This document shows positions 8,392 through 16,245 of a DNA stretch of 64,000 nt, piece after piece (the stretch's first letter is position 1; each line of letters starts with the position of its first letter). Below the pieces are notes generated by a model that made no database searches, was not told where the DNA came from, and saw only the letters and a program-made list of their open reading frames with translations. The stretch comes from Actinokineospora alba (GTDB taxonomy: Bacteria > Actinomycetota > Actinomycetes > Mycobacteriales > Pseudonocardiaceae): the NCBI RefSeq assembly GCF_004362515.1, contig NZ_SNXU01000001.1, positions 1,612,001 through 1,676,000 of the forward strand. The letters run 5' to 3'. The position numbers and the translations under genes were made by a program.

Positions 8392-9399
8392 GTGACCGCA
8401 CTGCGCGACGACATCACCCCGCTGCCGGCCCGTGCCGAACTGCGCCACGCCGCCGAAGCGTTCCTCCGACAGTTCCACGCCGCACGGCCCAAGGCGGGCC
8501 CGGTCGAGCCGAGGCTGGCGAAGGTGCGTGCGGAGATCGCCGCCACCGGAACCTACCGGCACACCCCCGCCGAGCTGGCCTTTGGCGCGCGCGTCGCGCT
8601 CAAGGAAAGCGGCTGGTGCCCCGAAGGCGTGCCGTGGCGGGGGCTGCTGGTCCGCGACCTGCGCGACATCCGCGACTCCGCCCAGGTCGCCGCCGAGTGC
8701 GGCCACCACCTGCGCATGGCCCTGGGCGACGGCTCGATCCGCCCGGTGGTGAGCGTGTTCGCGCCGGACACCCCGTGGCGGCGCGGCCCGCGCATCCGCA
8801 ACGACCAACTCGTCCGCTACGCCGGATACCGCGGCGACCCGTCTGGCGGCGTGCTCGGCGACCGGCGCTACGTCGACTTCACCACCGGCGTCTGCAGGCT
8901 GGGCTGGCGCCCGCCGCTGCGGCGCGGCGCGTTCGACCAGCTGCCGCTGGTGATCGAGACCGAGGGCGAGGGCGTCCGACTGCACATGCTCCCGCGTGAG
9001 GTCATCCGCGAGGTGGCGCTGACCCACCCGACGCTGCCGTGGTTCGCCGAGCTGGGGCTGCGCTGGCACGCGGTGCCGGTGATCAGCAACCAGCGGCTGC
9101 ACATCGGCGGCATCGACTACCCGGCGGCGCCCTACAACGGCGTCTACATCTGCCGGGCCATCGGCGAGGACGTGCTCGCCGACGACGCCGCCTACGGGCT
9201 GGCCAGGGTCGTGGCGGCGCGGCTCGGGCTCGACACGTCGAGCGAGCGGACGCTGTGGCGCGACCGGGTCGCCGTCGAGTGCAACCGGGCGGTCCTGCAC
9301 TCGTTCGACCAGGCCGGGGTGACCATCGAGCACTCGGCCGATGTCTACGCCCCCGCCACCGACTACCCCGGACACCCGGCGTTCCTGCGTGGGCACTGA
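8392..9399 (+). CDS. Divergent nitric-oxide-synthase-like haem protein, arginine-site residue missing
   Basis: 335 aa, GTG start, weak ribosome site. It aligns by eye without gaps to the bacterial NOS oxygenase core: TGTYRHTPAELAFGAR, then Cys76 in the place of the haem-ligating Cys, Trp82, the block IRPVVSVF (116-123), NDQLVRYAGY (137-146), CRLGW (168-172), THPTLPWFAELGLRWHAVP (211-229), IGGIDYPAAPYNG (238-250) and the WRDRVAVECNRAVLHSF helix (289-305). The normally invariant WYMGTEIG segment reads VYICRAIG, so the Glu that holds the L-arginine guanidinium is Ala256 and the Trp is Val251. The protein stops where NOS continues into the DHH and WTWLIPP pterin/dimer segment. Haem-thiolate binding looks kept, arginine oxidation unlikely. 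An amidohydrolase follows after 25 bases. The NOS fold is a strong call; the function is unknown. Confidence 0.8.
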   Translation: MTALRDDITPLPARAELRHAAEAFLRQFHAARPKAGPVEPRLAKVRAEIAATGTYRHTPAELAFGARVALKESGWCPEGVPWRGLLVRDLRDIRDSAQVAAECGHHLRMALGDGSIRPVVSVFAPDTPWRRGPRIRNDQLVRYAGYRGDPSGGVLGDRRYVDFTTGVCRLGWRPPLRRGAFDQLPLVIETEGEGVRLHMLPREVIREVALTHPTLPWFAELGLRWHAVPVISNQRLHIGGIDYPAAPYNGVYICRAIGEDVLADDAAYGLARVVAARLGLDTSSERTLWRDRVAVECNRAVLHSFDQAGVTIEHSADVYAPATDYPGHPAFLRGH

Positions 9400-9424
9400 C
9401 GGTCGAGTGGCAGGATTGTCGGCT

Positions 9425-10732
9425 ATGAGCCTGCGTCTGCGCGCCCCGATCGTCCTGCCCTGCGATGCCGCCTGCTCGGTGCTGCGCGATGCCGTGGTCG
9501 ACATCGACACGGACGGCCGGATCGTCCACTGTGGACCCTTCGCCGACGCGCCCGCGTTCGACGCACCGGTGCGCGAGCTGACCGGCATCCTGCTGCCCGG
9601 GTTGGTCAACACCCACGCGCACAGCCCGATGACCGTCCTGCGCGGCATGGGCGACAACCTGCCCCTGATCCGCTGGCTCACCGAGGCCATCTGGCCCGCC
9701 GAGGGCAAGATGACCCGCCAGGACGTGCACGACGGCATGGTCCTGGGCTCGGTCGAGATGCTCCGCGCGGGCGTGACGACCAGCGCCGAGATGTACTTCC
9801 ACGGCGAAGAGGTCGCCCAGGCGGCGCTCGACACCGGCGCCCGGGTCGTGCTCGCGCCCGCGATCCTCGACGGGCTCGGGATGGACTGGCGCAAGATGCT
9901 CGCCGACATCTCCGCCTGGATCGACGCCGACGGTGTCCGCTTCGGCCCAGGTGAGCGCGTCGAACTGGGCTATGGACCGCACTCGGCGTACACGCTGCCG
10001 CCGGAGGCGCTCACCGAGGTCGGCGCCGCCGCCCGCGAGCGCGGCGCCCTCATCCAGATCCATGTCGCGGAGTCGACGCAGGAGGACGAGGTCCAGCGGG
10101 CGAACCACGGGTCGGTCCCCGCCCTGCTCGCGTCGTCCGGCCTGCTCGGCGGCCGGGTGCTCGCCGCGCACTCGGTGCACCTGTCGGATGAGGACATCGC
10201 GCTGTTCGCGGCGAACCGGGTCGGCGTGGCGCACTGCCCGGGCTCGAACATGAAGCTGGCCTCCGGCATCGCCCGCCTACGAGACCTGCGCGCGGCGGAC
10301 GTCGCGGTCGGCGTCGGCACGGACGGCCCGGCGAGCAACGACGACCTGGACCTCTGGGAGGACGTCCGCCTCGCCGCGATGCTGTCCCGAGTCTCCACAA
10401 TGGACTCCACCGCCATGGGCGCCGCCGACGCCCTGCTGCTGGCCACCCGCTGCGGCGCCGAAGCCTTGCACCGCAACGACATCGGCGCCTTGGAACCGGG
10501 CCGCTGGGCGGACGTCGTGCATGTCGGCCTGGACGACCCGGCGTTCGCGGCGGGCCTGGACGTGCCGGACACCCACTTGCTGGCCAACCTCATCTGGGCC
10601 GCGGGCTCCCGGACGGTGCGGGATGTGTGGGTGGCGGGCGAGCAGGTGGTGGCCGATGGCGAGACCACCCGCGTCGACCGCCGCGAGGCCCAGGCGACGG
10701 CCGGAAAGGTCACCAAGCGGCTGCTGGGCTGA
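9425..10732 (+). CDS. Amidohydrolase, ATZ/TRZ (MtaD/guanine-deaminase-like) family
   Basis: 435 aa. It shows the metal-site motif NTHAH (about residue 62), a second His in HVAES, a third in AAHSVHL, and the catalytic Asp in VGTDGPASN: the layout of S-adenosylhomocysteine/methylthioadenosine deaminases and triazine hydrolases. The C-terminal beta-sandwich (GALEPGRWADVVHVG, VRDVWVAGEQV) is standard. The ATG start at 9425 lies 25 bases after the NOS-like gene, probably in the same transcript. It may deaminate a purine-type or guanidino-type substrate; the pairing with a NOS-like protein makes the substrate an open question. Confidence 0.87.
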   Translation: MSLRLRAPIVLPCDAACSVLRDAVVDIDTDGRIVHCGPFADAPAFDAPVRELTGILLPGLVNTHAHSPMTVLRGMGDNLPLIRWLTEAIWPAEGKMTRQDVHDGMVLGSVEMLRAGVTTSAEMYFHGEEVAQAALDTGARVVLAPAILDGLGMDWRKMLADISAWIDADGVRFGPGERVELGYGPHSAYTLPPEALTEVGAAARERGALIQIHVAESTQEDEVQRANHGSVPALLASSGLLGGRVLAAHSVHLSDEDIALFAANRVGVAHCPGSNMKLASGIARLRDLRAADVAVGVGTDGPASNDDLDLWEDVRLAAMLSRVSTMDSTAMGAADALLLATRCGAEALHRNDIGALEPGRWADVVHVGLDDPAFAAGLDVPDTHLLANLIWAAGSRTVRDVWVAGEQVVADGETTRVDRREAQATAGKVTKRLLG

Positions 10733-10779
10733 CTTGTCCACACCCCGGCGGGCTATCCACAGCCCAGCCTCGATCCTTG

Positions 10780-11472
10780 TCAGCGGACCGGGCGGGAGCG
10801 GATCACCAGGTCCGTCGGGTGGGCGTCCGGGGTGGCGGCGATCGCGGTTCGGACCAGTTCGGCCACCGACTCCGGGGTCAGGTAGCGCTCCGGCTCGAAG
10901 GCGGCGCCCTCGTCCGCGCGGACGGTCCGCTGCATGTCCGTGGCGGTGCGGCCCGGGTAGACCGAGGTGACGCGCAGGCCCGCCGATTCCTCCTCGGCGC
11001 GCAGGACGTCGGCGTAGGCGCGGAGGGCGAACTTGCTTGCGGCGTAAGGGCCCCAGTTGGGGTTGGCGTTCTGGCCCGCGCCGGAGTTGATCAGGACGAC
11101 GTGGCCCTTGGCCGCGCGCAAGGCGGGCAGGAGCAGGCGGGTTAGTTCCGCGACGGCGACGACGTTGAGCTCGTACATCGAGCGCCAGAGGTCGGCGGGG
11201 GACTCCGTCAGCGGGGCGACGCGGGCGACTCCGGCGGAGTGGACCAGGACGTCGAGGCGGTCGATGTCCGCCGCGGCCTTCGCCACCGCCGCGTCGTCGG
11301 TCAGCTCGACGGGCCACGGGCGGGCGTCGGGCAGGTGGTCGGCCACGGCGTCCAGTGCCTCGGTGTCGCGGCCGCCCAGCAGCAGGGAATGCGTGTTCCC
11401 CAGGGCCAGGGCGATGGCGGCGCCGATGCCGCGGGACGCGCCGGTGATCAGGGCCAGAGGTCGCTCGGTCAT
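10780..11472 (-). CDS. SDR-family oxidoreductase
   Basis: 230 aa. Clear classical SDR: TGASRGIG cofactor motif near the N-terminus, NAG-type motif replaced by HSAGVA, catalytic Ser in LINSGAG and YAASK (Tyr/Lys), then YPGRTATDM. Close to the YqjQ/short sepiapterin-like group by length. It follows the phoX terminator on the same strand and converges with the amidohydrolase, leaving a 47-bp gap. Substrate unknown. Confidence 0.87.
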   Translation of the reverse strand: MTERPLALITGASRGIGAAIALALGNTHSLLLGGRDTEALDAVADHLPDARPWPVELTDDAAVAKAAADIDRLDVLVHSAGVARVAPLTESPADLWRSMYELNVVAVAELTRLLLPALRAAKGHVVLINSGAGQNANPNWGPYAASKFALRAYADVLRAEEESAGLRVTSVYPGRTATDMQRTVRADEGAAFEPERYLTPESVAELVRTAIAATPDAHPTDLVIRSRPVR

Positions 11473-11487
11473 GGTGCAAACCTACGA

Positions 11488-11524
11488 CAACGCACCCGCC
11501 GCGAGCTGGGCGGCGGGTGCGTTG
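11488..11524 (-). terminator. Terminator after phoX
   Basis: 14-bp perfect stem CAACGCACCCGCCG / CGGCGGGTGCGTTG with a 9-base loop, lying in the 59-bp gap between the phoX stop and the downstream SDR start. It should isolate the SDR from phoX transcription. Confidence 0.75.
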
Positions 11525-11531
11525 TCCGGGG

Positions 11532-13589
11532 TCAGGAACCGATGCGGTGGCCGGGCTTCCAGACCGCCACGACGGCCGACCGCGGCTGGCTGTTGCCACC
11601 GTCGGGCCAGTGCGCGAGCGGGTTGTCCGCGCTGGCGTCGTCCAGTTCGCCCGGGTGCTGCACCGACACCAGGACGAACTTGTCCTCGATCACCGGGCCA
11701 CAGGTCTCCGCACCCGTCGAGACGGTGAGGAACTGCTTGAGGTGACCACGCTCCGGGCCGCTGGTCGCGGTGGCGAACAGGCCGTCGTTGGAGCCGAGCT
11801 GGTTGCCGTCGGTGGAGATCCACAGGTTGCCGTGCCGGTCGAACGCCAGGTTGTCCGGGCAGGAGATCGGGCTGACCTGGGTCTTGTCGTACCCGCCGAA
11901 GTAGGTGTCCGACGCGTTCGGGTCGCCGCAGACCAGCAGCAGCCGCCAGGAGAAGGTGAGCGCGGTGTTGTCGCCGCCCGCTTCCTCCCACTCCAGCACG
12001 TGTCCGTGCCGGTTGAGGCCGCGCGGGTTGATCTCCGTGGGGCCTTCCTTGCCGGGCTTGCCGCGGTCGGTGTTGTTGGTCAGCGCCGCGTAGACCAGCC
12101 CGGTGCGCGGGTTGGCCTCGACGTCCTCCGGGCGGTCCATCTTCGTGGCGCCCACCTTGTCGGCGGCCAGCCGGGTGAAGACGTAGACCTCCTCGGCGGT
12201 GAAGCCGTCCACAAAGGACTTGTCGCCCGCGGCGAGCGGGATCCACTTGCCGACGCCGTCGTAGGCCCCGTCCGCGGGCAGCACGCCCGGGGTGAAGTCC
12301 GGGCTGTCGCCGGTGAACTGCGCGACGTAGAGCGTGCCCTCGCTGAGGAGCTTCTTGTTGTGGGCGCGCGCGTAGCGGCTGTTGCCCGGGCGCATCCGCT
12401 CCTTGGAGACGAACTTGTAGATGTAGTCGAAGCGCTCGTCGTCACCCATGTACGCGACCACGCGGCCGTCGCGCGCGACGTGGATGTTGGCGCCCTCGTG
12501 CTTGAACCGGCCGAGCGCGGTGTGCTTCACCGGGTTCTCGCCGGGCTCCAGCGGGTCGACCTCGACGATCCAGCCGAACCGGTTGACCTCGTTGGGCTCC
12601 TTGACGACGTCGAACCGGTCGTCGAACCGCTCCCACTTGCGGCCGCTGGGGCCGCTCGCGAGGCCGTAGCGGGCCAGCCGCGCCTTGGTGGCCGGGTCGG
12701 TGACGTCCTTGCCGTTGGCGAAGTACTGGTTGAAGTTCTCCTCGCCGGACAGGACCGTGCCCCACGGCGTGACGCCGCCCGCGCAGTTGTTCAGCGTGCC
12801 GAGCACCTTGCGCCCGGTCGGGTCGGCCTTGGTCTTGAGGAAGTCGCTGCCCGCCGCGGGTCCGTCGACGTCGAACGTCGAGGTCGCGGTGATCCGACGG
12901 TTGTAGCGGCGGTCCAGCTTCGGCGTGATCTTGCCGGTGCGCCGGTCGCGCTCCACCACGACGACGGACATGCCATGCGCCGCCCAGCCGATCTTGACCT
13001 GCTCCTCGGTCGGCTTGGCGGAGTCGTAGCCCTTGAACATGAAGGACTCGGTGCTGTACTCGTGGTTGGAGACCATCAGGTACTGGTCACGCCACAGCGG
13101 GACGAGTCCGCAGAAGTCGTTGTTGAAGCCGAACTGCTTCGCCTGCGCCGCGGCGGACTGCTCGTCGAACTTGAACGCGGGCGCCCCCGGCAGCACCGCG
13201 TCGCCCCAGCCGATGACGACCGACTGCACGTAGCCCTCGGGGACGGTCACCTGGTCGGCGGTGTTCGGCGCGACCGGCTTGAAGTCCATGCCGCGGGGAC
13301 GGCGGTGGCGGTCGCCGTTCTCGGCCTGCTCCGCGCTGTCGTCGTCGGCGGCGGCGGCCCCGCCCAGGGCAGCCGCGCCCGCGCCCGCGACGGCGAGCAC
13401 GGCGCCCGCCTTGAGCATGCCGCGGCGGCTGACGATCGAACGGACGACATCGCCGAAGTAGGCGTTGCCCGAGGTGTTGGGGGCGTCGTGCGAGCAGGCG
13501 TTGCCGCAGCGGTACTCACAGGTCACCGCCTGTCGGCCGAGCGGGTGGTTCGTGGTTAACAGCGGCAGATCGATGCGGCCGTCAGGCAC
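11532..13589 (-). CDS. phoX: PhoX-family alkaline phosphatase, Tat-exported
   Basis: 685 aa, GTG start behind TAGGAGG. The N-terminus carries about 55 residues with three Cys (CEYRCGNACS), then a twin-arginine signal SRRGMLKAGAVLAVAGAG. The mature part shows the DUF839/PhoX landmarks: LVPLWRDQYLMVSNHEY, GGVTPWGTVLSGEENF, GWIVEVDPLEPG, DPNASDTYFGG and ISCPDNLAFDRHGNLWISTDG. PhoX enzymes are Ca/Fe-dependent extracellular phosphomonoesterases used under phosphate limitation (family knowledge). A PHO-box-like direct repeat lies about 100 bases upstream, which fits PhoP control. Confidence 0.92.
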   Translation of the reverse strand: MPDGRIDLPLLTTNHPLGRQAVTCEYRCGNACSHDAPNTSGNAYFGDVVRSIVSRRGMLKAGAVLAVAGAGAAALGGAAAADDDSAEQAENGDRHRRPRGMDFKPVAPNTADQVTVPEGYVQSVVIGWGDAVLPGAPAFKFDEQSAAAQAKQFGFNNDFCGLVPLWRDQYLMVSNHEYSTESFMFKGYDSAKPTEEQVKIGWAAHGMSVVVVERDRRTGKITPKLDRRYNRRITATSTFDVDGPAAGSDFLKTKADPTGRKVLGTLNNCAGGVTPWGTVLSGEENFNQYFANGKDVTDPATKARLARYGLASGPSGRKWERFDDRFDVVKEPNEVNRFGWIVEVDPLEPGENPVKHTALGRFKHEGANIHVARDGRVVAYMGDDERFDYIYKFVSKERMRPGNSRYARAHNKKLLSEGTLYVAQFTGDSPDFTPGVLPADGAYDGVGKWIPLAAGDKSFVDGFTAEEVYVFTRLAADKVGATKMDRPEDVEANPRTGLVYAALTNNTDRGKPGKEGPTEINPRGLNRHGHVLEWEEAGGDNTALTFSWRLLLVCGDPNASDTYFGGYDKTQVSPISCPDNLAFDRHGNLWISTDGNQLGSNDGLFATATSGPERGHLKQFLTVSTGAETCGPVIEDKFVLVSVQHPGELDDASADNPLAHWPDGGNSQPRSAVVAVWKPGHRIGS

Positions 13590-13686
13590 GGGAGCCTCCT
13601 ACGGTCTGCCCAATGTGGACAGCCAAAAGCGGTTGGTGGGAACGGCGTGACCGTAAGAGTTCGAAACCAGCCACAGAGGTCATCCA

Positions 13687-13704
13687 AATGAACGCCAGGC
13701 GAAC
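13687..13704 (-). promoter_or_regulatory. PHO-box-like direct repeat upstream of phoX
   Basis: Reading the minus strand: GTTCGCC, four bases, then GTTCATT, giving an exact 11-base period as in PhoP boxes (GTTCACC consensus). It lies about 100-115 bases before the phoX start. Only two units are convincing, and a third matching unit is not seen. Confidence 0.5.
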
Positions 13705-13736
13705 AGATCAACCCCTAACCCTGGCCCGGAACAAGA

Positions 13737-13770
13737 AACGGCCACCACCGGAAATCCGGTGGTGGCCGTT
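13737..13770 (-). terminator. Intrinsic terminator of ino1
   Basis: 15-bp perfect stem AACGGCCACCACCGG / CCGGTGGTGGCCGTT with a 4-base loop, 12 bases after the ino1 stop. On the minus strand it is followed by TTTCTTGTT, a genuine U-rich tail that most hairpins in this window lack. Confidence 0.85.
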
Positions 13771-13782
13771 GCGCCGAATGGG

Positions 13783-14874
13783 TCAGCGTTCGACGTCGCC
13801 CCTGATGAAGGCCTCGACCGCCTCGAACGCGTCGTCGTCGGAGTACTGCTCCGGCGGCGACTTCATGAAGTACGAGGACGCCGACAGGATCGGGCCCCCG
13901 ATGCCGCGGTCGAGCGCGATCTTCGCGGCGCGCACGGCGTCGATGATGACGCCCGCGGAGTTCGGCGAGTCCCACACCTCGAGCTTGTACTCGAGGTTCA
14001 GGGGGGTGTCACCGAAGGAACGGCCCTCGAGGCGCACGTACGCCCACTTGCGGTCGTCGAGCCACGGCACGTGGTCCGACGGGCCGATGTGCACGTCGGC
14101 CTTGGCCATCTCGTGCGGGATCTGCGAGGTGACCGACTGCGTCTTGGAGATCTTCTTGGACTGCAGGCGCTTGCGCTCCAGCATGTTCATGAAGTCCATG
14201 TTGCCGCCGAAGTTCAGCTGGTAGGTCCGCTGCAGCTCGACGCCGCGGTCCTCGAACAGCTTCGCCATGACCCGGTGCGTGATCGTCGCGCCGACCTGGG
14301 ACTTGATGTCGTCGCCGACGATCGGGACGCCCGCCTCGGTGAACTTGGCCGCCCACTCCGGGTCCGACGCGATGAACACCGGCAGGGCGTTGACGAACGC
14401 GACACCCGCGTCGATCGCGCACTGCGCGTAGAAGCGGTCGGCGTCCTCGGAGCCCACCGGCAGGTACGACACCAGCACGTCGACCTCCGCCTCGCGCAGC
14501 GTCGCGACCACATCGGCCGGCTCCTCGTCGGACTCGGTGATGATCTCGCGGTAGAACTCGCCCAGCCCGTCGAGAGTGTGGCCGCGCTGGACCGTCACCC
14601 CGGTCGGCGGGACGTCACAGATCTTGATCGTGTTGTTCTCGCTGGCCACGATGGCCTCGGACAGGTCGCGCCCGACCTTCTTGGCGTCGACGTCGAACGC
14701 GGCGACGAACTCGATGTCGCGCACGTGGTAGTCCCCGAACTGCACGTGCATAAGACCTGGCACGCGGGCGGCAGGGTCGGCGTCACGGTAGTAATGCACG
14801 CCTTGGACCAGCGACGCCGCACAGTTGCCGACGCCGACGATGGCCACCCGCACGCTCTGGCGGTTCTCGCCCAT
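13783..14874 (-). CDS. ino1: Inositol-3-phosphate synthase
   Basis: 363 aa. It makes 1L-myo-inositol 3-phosphate from glucose 6-phosphate with NAD, the first step to mycothiol and phosphatidylinositol (family knowledge). Seen: the NAD motif VAIVGVGNCAASL at the N-terminus, NALPVFIASDPEW, DDIKSQVGATITHR and QLNFGGNMDFMNM with catalytic Lys residues in the region KSQ...KKISKT. The ATG at 14874 was chosen for the AAGGAGAA site before it; the frame extends 10 codons upstream without support. The padR-like gene is 77 bases upstream on the same strand, the arrangement of Rv0047c-Rv0046c. Confidence 0.95.
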   Translation of the reverse strand: MGENRQSVRVAIVGVGNCAASLVQGVHYYRDADPAARVPGLMHVQFGDYHVRDIEFVAAFDVDAKKVGRDLSEAIVASENNTIKICDVPPTGVTVQRGHTLDGLGEFYREIITESDEEPADVVATLREAEVDVLVSYLPVGSEDADRFYAQCAIDAGVAFVNALPVFIASDPEWAAKFTEAGVPIVGDDIKSQVGATITHRVMAKLFEDRGVELQRTYQLNFGGNMDFMNMLERKRLQSKKISKTQSVTSQIPHEMAKADVHIGPSDHVPWLDDRKWAYVRLEGRSFGDTPLNLEYKLEVWDSPNSAGVIIDAVRAAKIALDRGIGGPILSASSYFMKSPPEQYSDDDAFEAVEAFIRGDVER

Positions 14875-14951
14875 GCCGGTTCTCCTTCTCGTTTCACGCC
14901 GCACCCTGTCCGGCGCGGATCTCGGGACAGGCCGATGCCTGTGGTGGAAGT

Positions 14952-15497
14952 TCAGTCGGAGCCGCGCTGTTCCTGCTGCTCATGCGCGATCAGCTCGTTG
15001 AGCCACCGCACCTCGCGCTCACTGGTCTCCAGGCCGAGCCGGTGCAGCTCCCTGGTGTACCTGTCGATCTGCTCGCCCGCGCGGGCCATCGACGAGCGCA
15101 GACCTTCCCTGCGCTCCTCGACCCGACGGCGCCTGCCTTCCAGGATTCGCATCCTGACCTCGGCCGGAGTCCGCGAGAAGAACGCCATGTGGACGCCGAA
15201 TCCCTCGTCGTCCCAGGTCTGCGGACCCGCGTCGGCGAGCAGCGTGGCGAACCGCTCCTTGCCTTCCGCGGTGAGCTTGTAGACCCGCTTCGCGCGCCTG
15301 TTCCACGTCCTCGCGGCCTCGTCGTCCGGTGTCTCCTCGGCGATCAGCCCGGCCCGCAGCAGCCGCCGCAGAGTCGGGTAGAGCGAGCCATAAGAGAACG
15401 TGCGCAACGTGCCGAGCAGGTCGTACAACCGCTTGCGGAGCTCGTACCCGTGCATCGGGGCCTCGTGAAGAAGCCCGAGAATCGCGAACTCGAGCAT
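14952..15497 (-). CDS. PadR-family transcriptional regulator
   Basis: 181 aa. The N-terminal winged helix has the PadR pattern LEFAILGLLHEAPMHGYEL and SYGSLYPTLRRLLRAGLI, with a charged C-terminal helix for dimerisation (RRRRVEERREGLRSSM). The ATG at 15497 follows GAAGGGG; an upstream in-frame start is less likely. The position before ino1 is conserved with Rv0047c, so it probably regulates itself and ino1. Palindromic sites lie in the 237-bp region upstream. Confidence 0.9.
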   Translation of the reverse strand: MLEFAILGLLHEAPMHGYELRKRLYDLLGTLRTFSYGSLYPTLRRLLRAGLIAEETPDDEAARTWNRRAKRVYKLTAEGKERFATLLADAGPQTWDDEGFGVHMAFFSRTPAEVRMRILEGRRRRVEERREGLRSSMARAGEQIDRYTRELHRLGLETSEREVRWLNELIAHEQQEQRGSD

Positions 15498-15541
15498 GCG
15501 GAGCCCCCTTCCGGCACGGAGCATGTCCTACTGAACAACTA

Positions 15542-15634
15542 TATCGTGCCGATACATCAGGCGCCGGACAACTCGGTGGCCTGTGTCTATCGACACGTCA
15601 ACGCCGCAGGTGGCGGGCGGTATGCCGATATCGG
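15542..15634. promoter_or_regulatory. Palindromes in the PadR / DUF5318 divergent region
   Basis: TATCG-TGC-CGATA at 15542-15554 and CCGATATCGG at 15625-15634 share a CGATA/TATCG core. A related TATCGACACG half-site lies near 15588. They lie between the divergent padR-like gene and the DUF5318 gene and are candidate PadR operators. The wider intergenic region (15498-15734) shows nothing else. Confidence 0.4.
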
Positions 15635-15734
15635 GTGGTCAGCGGGCCCGGAGATCACAAATCCGACGCACGACGCATGTCCGCTGCGCTGAACGGAGCA
15701 CCCCCGTGATAACGGGCCCGCGTACGCTGTCCCC

Positions 15735-16139
15735 GTGCGAACGCAACGGCAGGTAGTCGACTACGCATTGCAGCGCCGCGCGCTGCTGGCGGGAGTCCAC
15801 TCGGGTCGTGTCGGCACCTTCGAGGTGTGCGACGCGAACCCGTACCTGCTGCGTGCCGCCAAGTTCCACGGCGTACCGACCGAGGTGACCTGCCCGGTCT
15901 GCCGCAAAGAACAGCTGACCCACGTCAACTGGGTCTACGGCGAAGAACTGAAACACGCGTCCGGCTCGGCGCGGGCCCCGGAGGAACTGGTCAAGATGTC
16001 GACCATGTTCGAGGAGTTCAGCGTCTACACGGTCGAAGTTTGCCGCACCTGTTCATGGAACCACCTGGTGCAGTCATACGTCCTGGGTAAGGGGGGCGTG
16101 CGCGCGCCCAAACCCCGTAGGAGGACGGCGGCGGAGTGA
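15735..16139 (+). CDS. DUF5318 family protein (Rv0049-like)
   Basis: 134 aa, GTG start. Four Cys in two pairs (CPVC at about 55-58 and CRTC at about 108-111) suggest a zinc-binding domain. A long helix-forming N-terminus (QRQVVDYALQRRALL) precedes it, and the C-terminus is basic (PKPRRRTAAE). It is conserved between the padR-like gene and ponA in mycobacteria and relatives, which hints at a link to envelope growth. The biochemical role is unknown. Confidence 0.82.
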   Translation: MRTQRQVVDYALQRRALLAGVHSGRVGTFEVCDANPYLLRAAKFHGVPTEVTCPVCRKEQLTHVNWVYGEELKHASGSARAPEELVKMSTMFEEFSVYTVEVCRTCSWNHLVQSYVLGKGGVRAPKPRRRTAAE

Positions 16140-16245
16140 ACGGGTTGCGAATCGGAGAGTCTCGACCGAGGCTTCCCTGGAATTCCGCTGCGCATGACCA
16201 CCGAACGACGCCCCAGATCGGGGCGCCGGTTTGGGAGGCTTTTTC

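Noticed and set aside
8392..9399. NOS-like gene as a simple truncation or frameshift of a functional NOS
   Set aside because: No remnant of the C-terminal NOS segment is visible in any frame before the amidohydrolase starts 25 bases later, and the arginine-site change lies inside the intact core. A decayed gene would be expected to lose other core motifs too.
7204..9909. Minus-strand frame of about 901 codons across trmB, the NOS-like gene and the amidohydrolase
   Set aside because: All three plus-strand genes have family motifs, while this frame has none and shows typical high-GC shadow composition.
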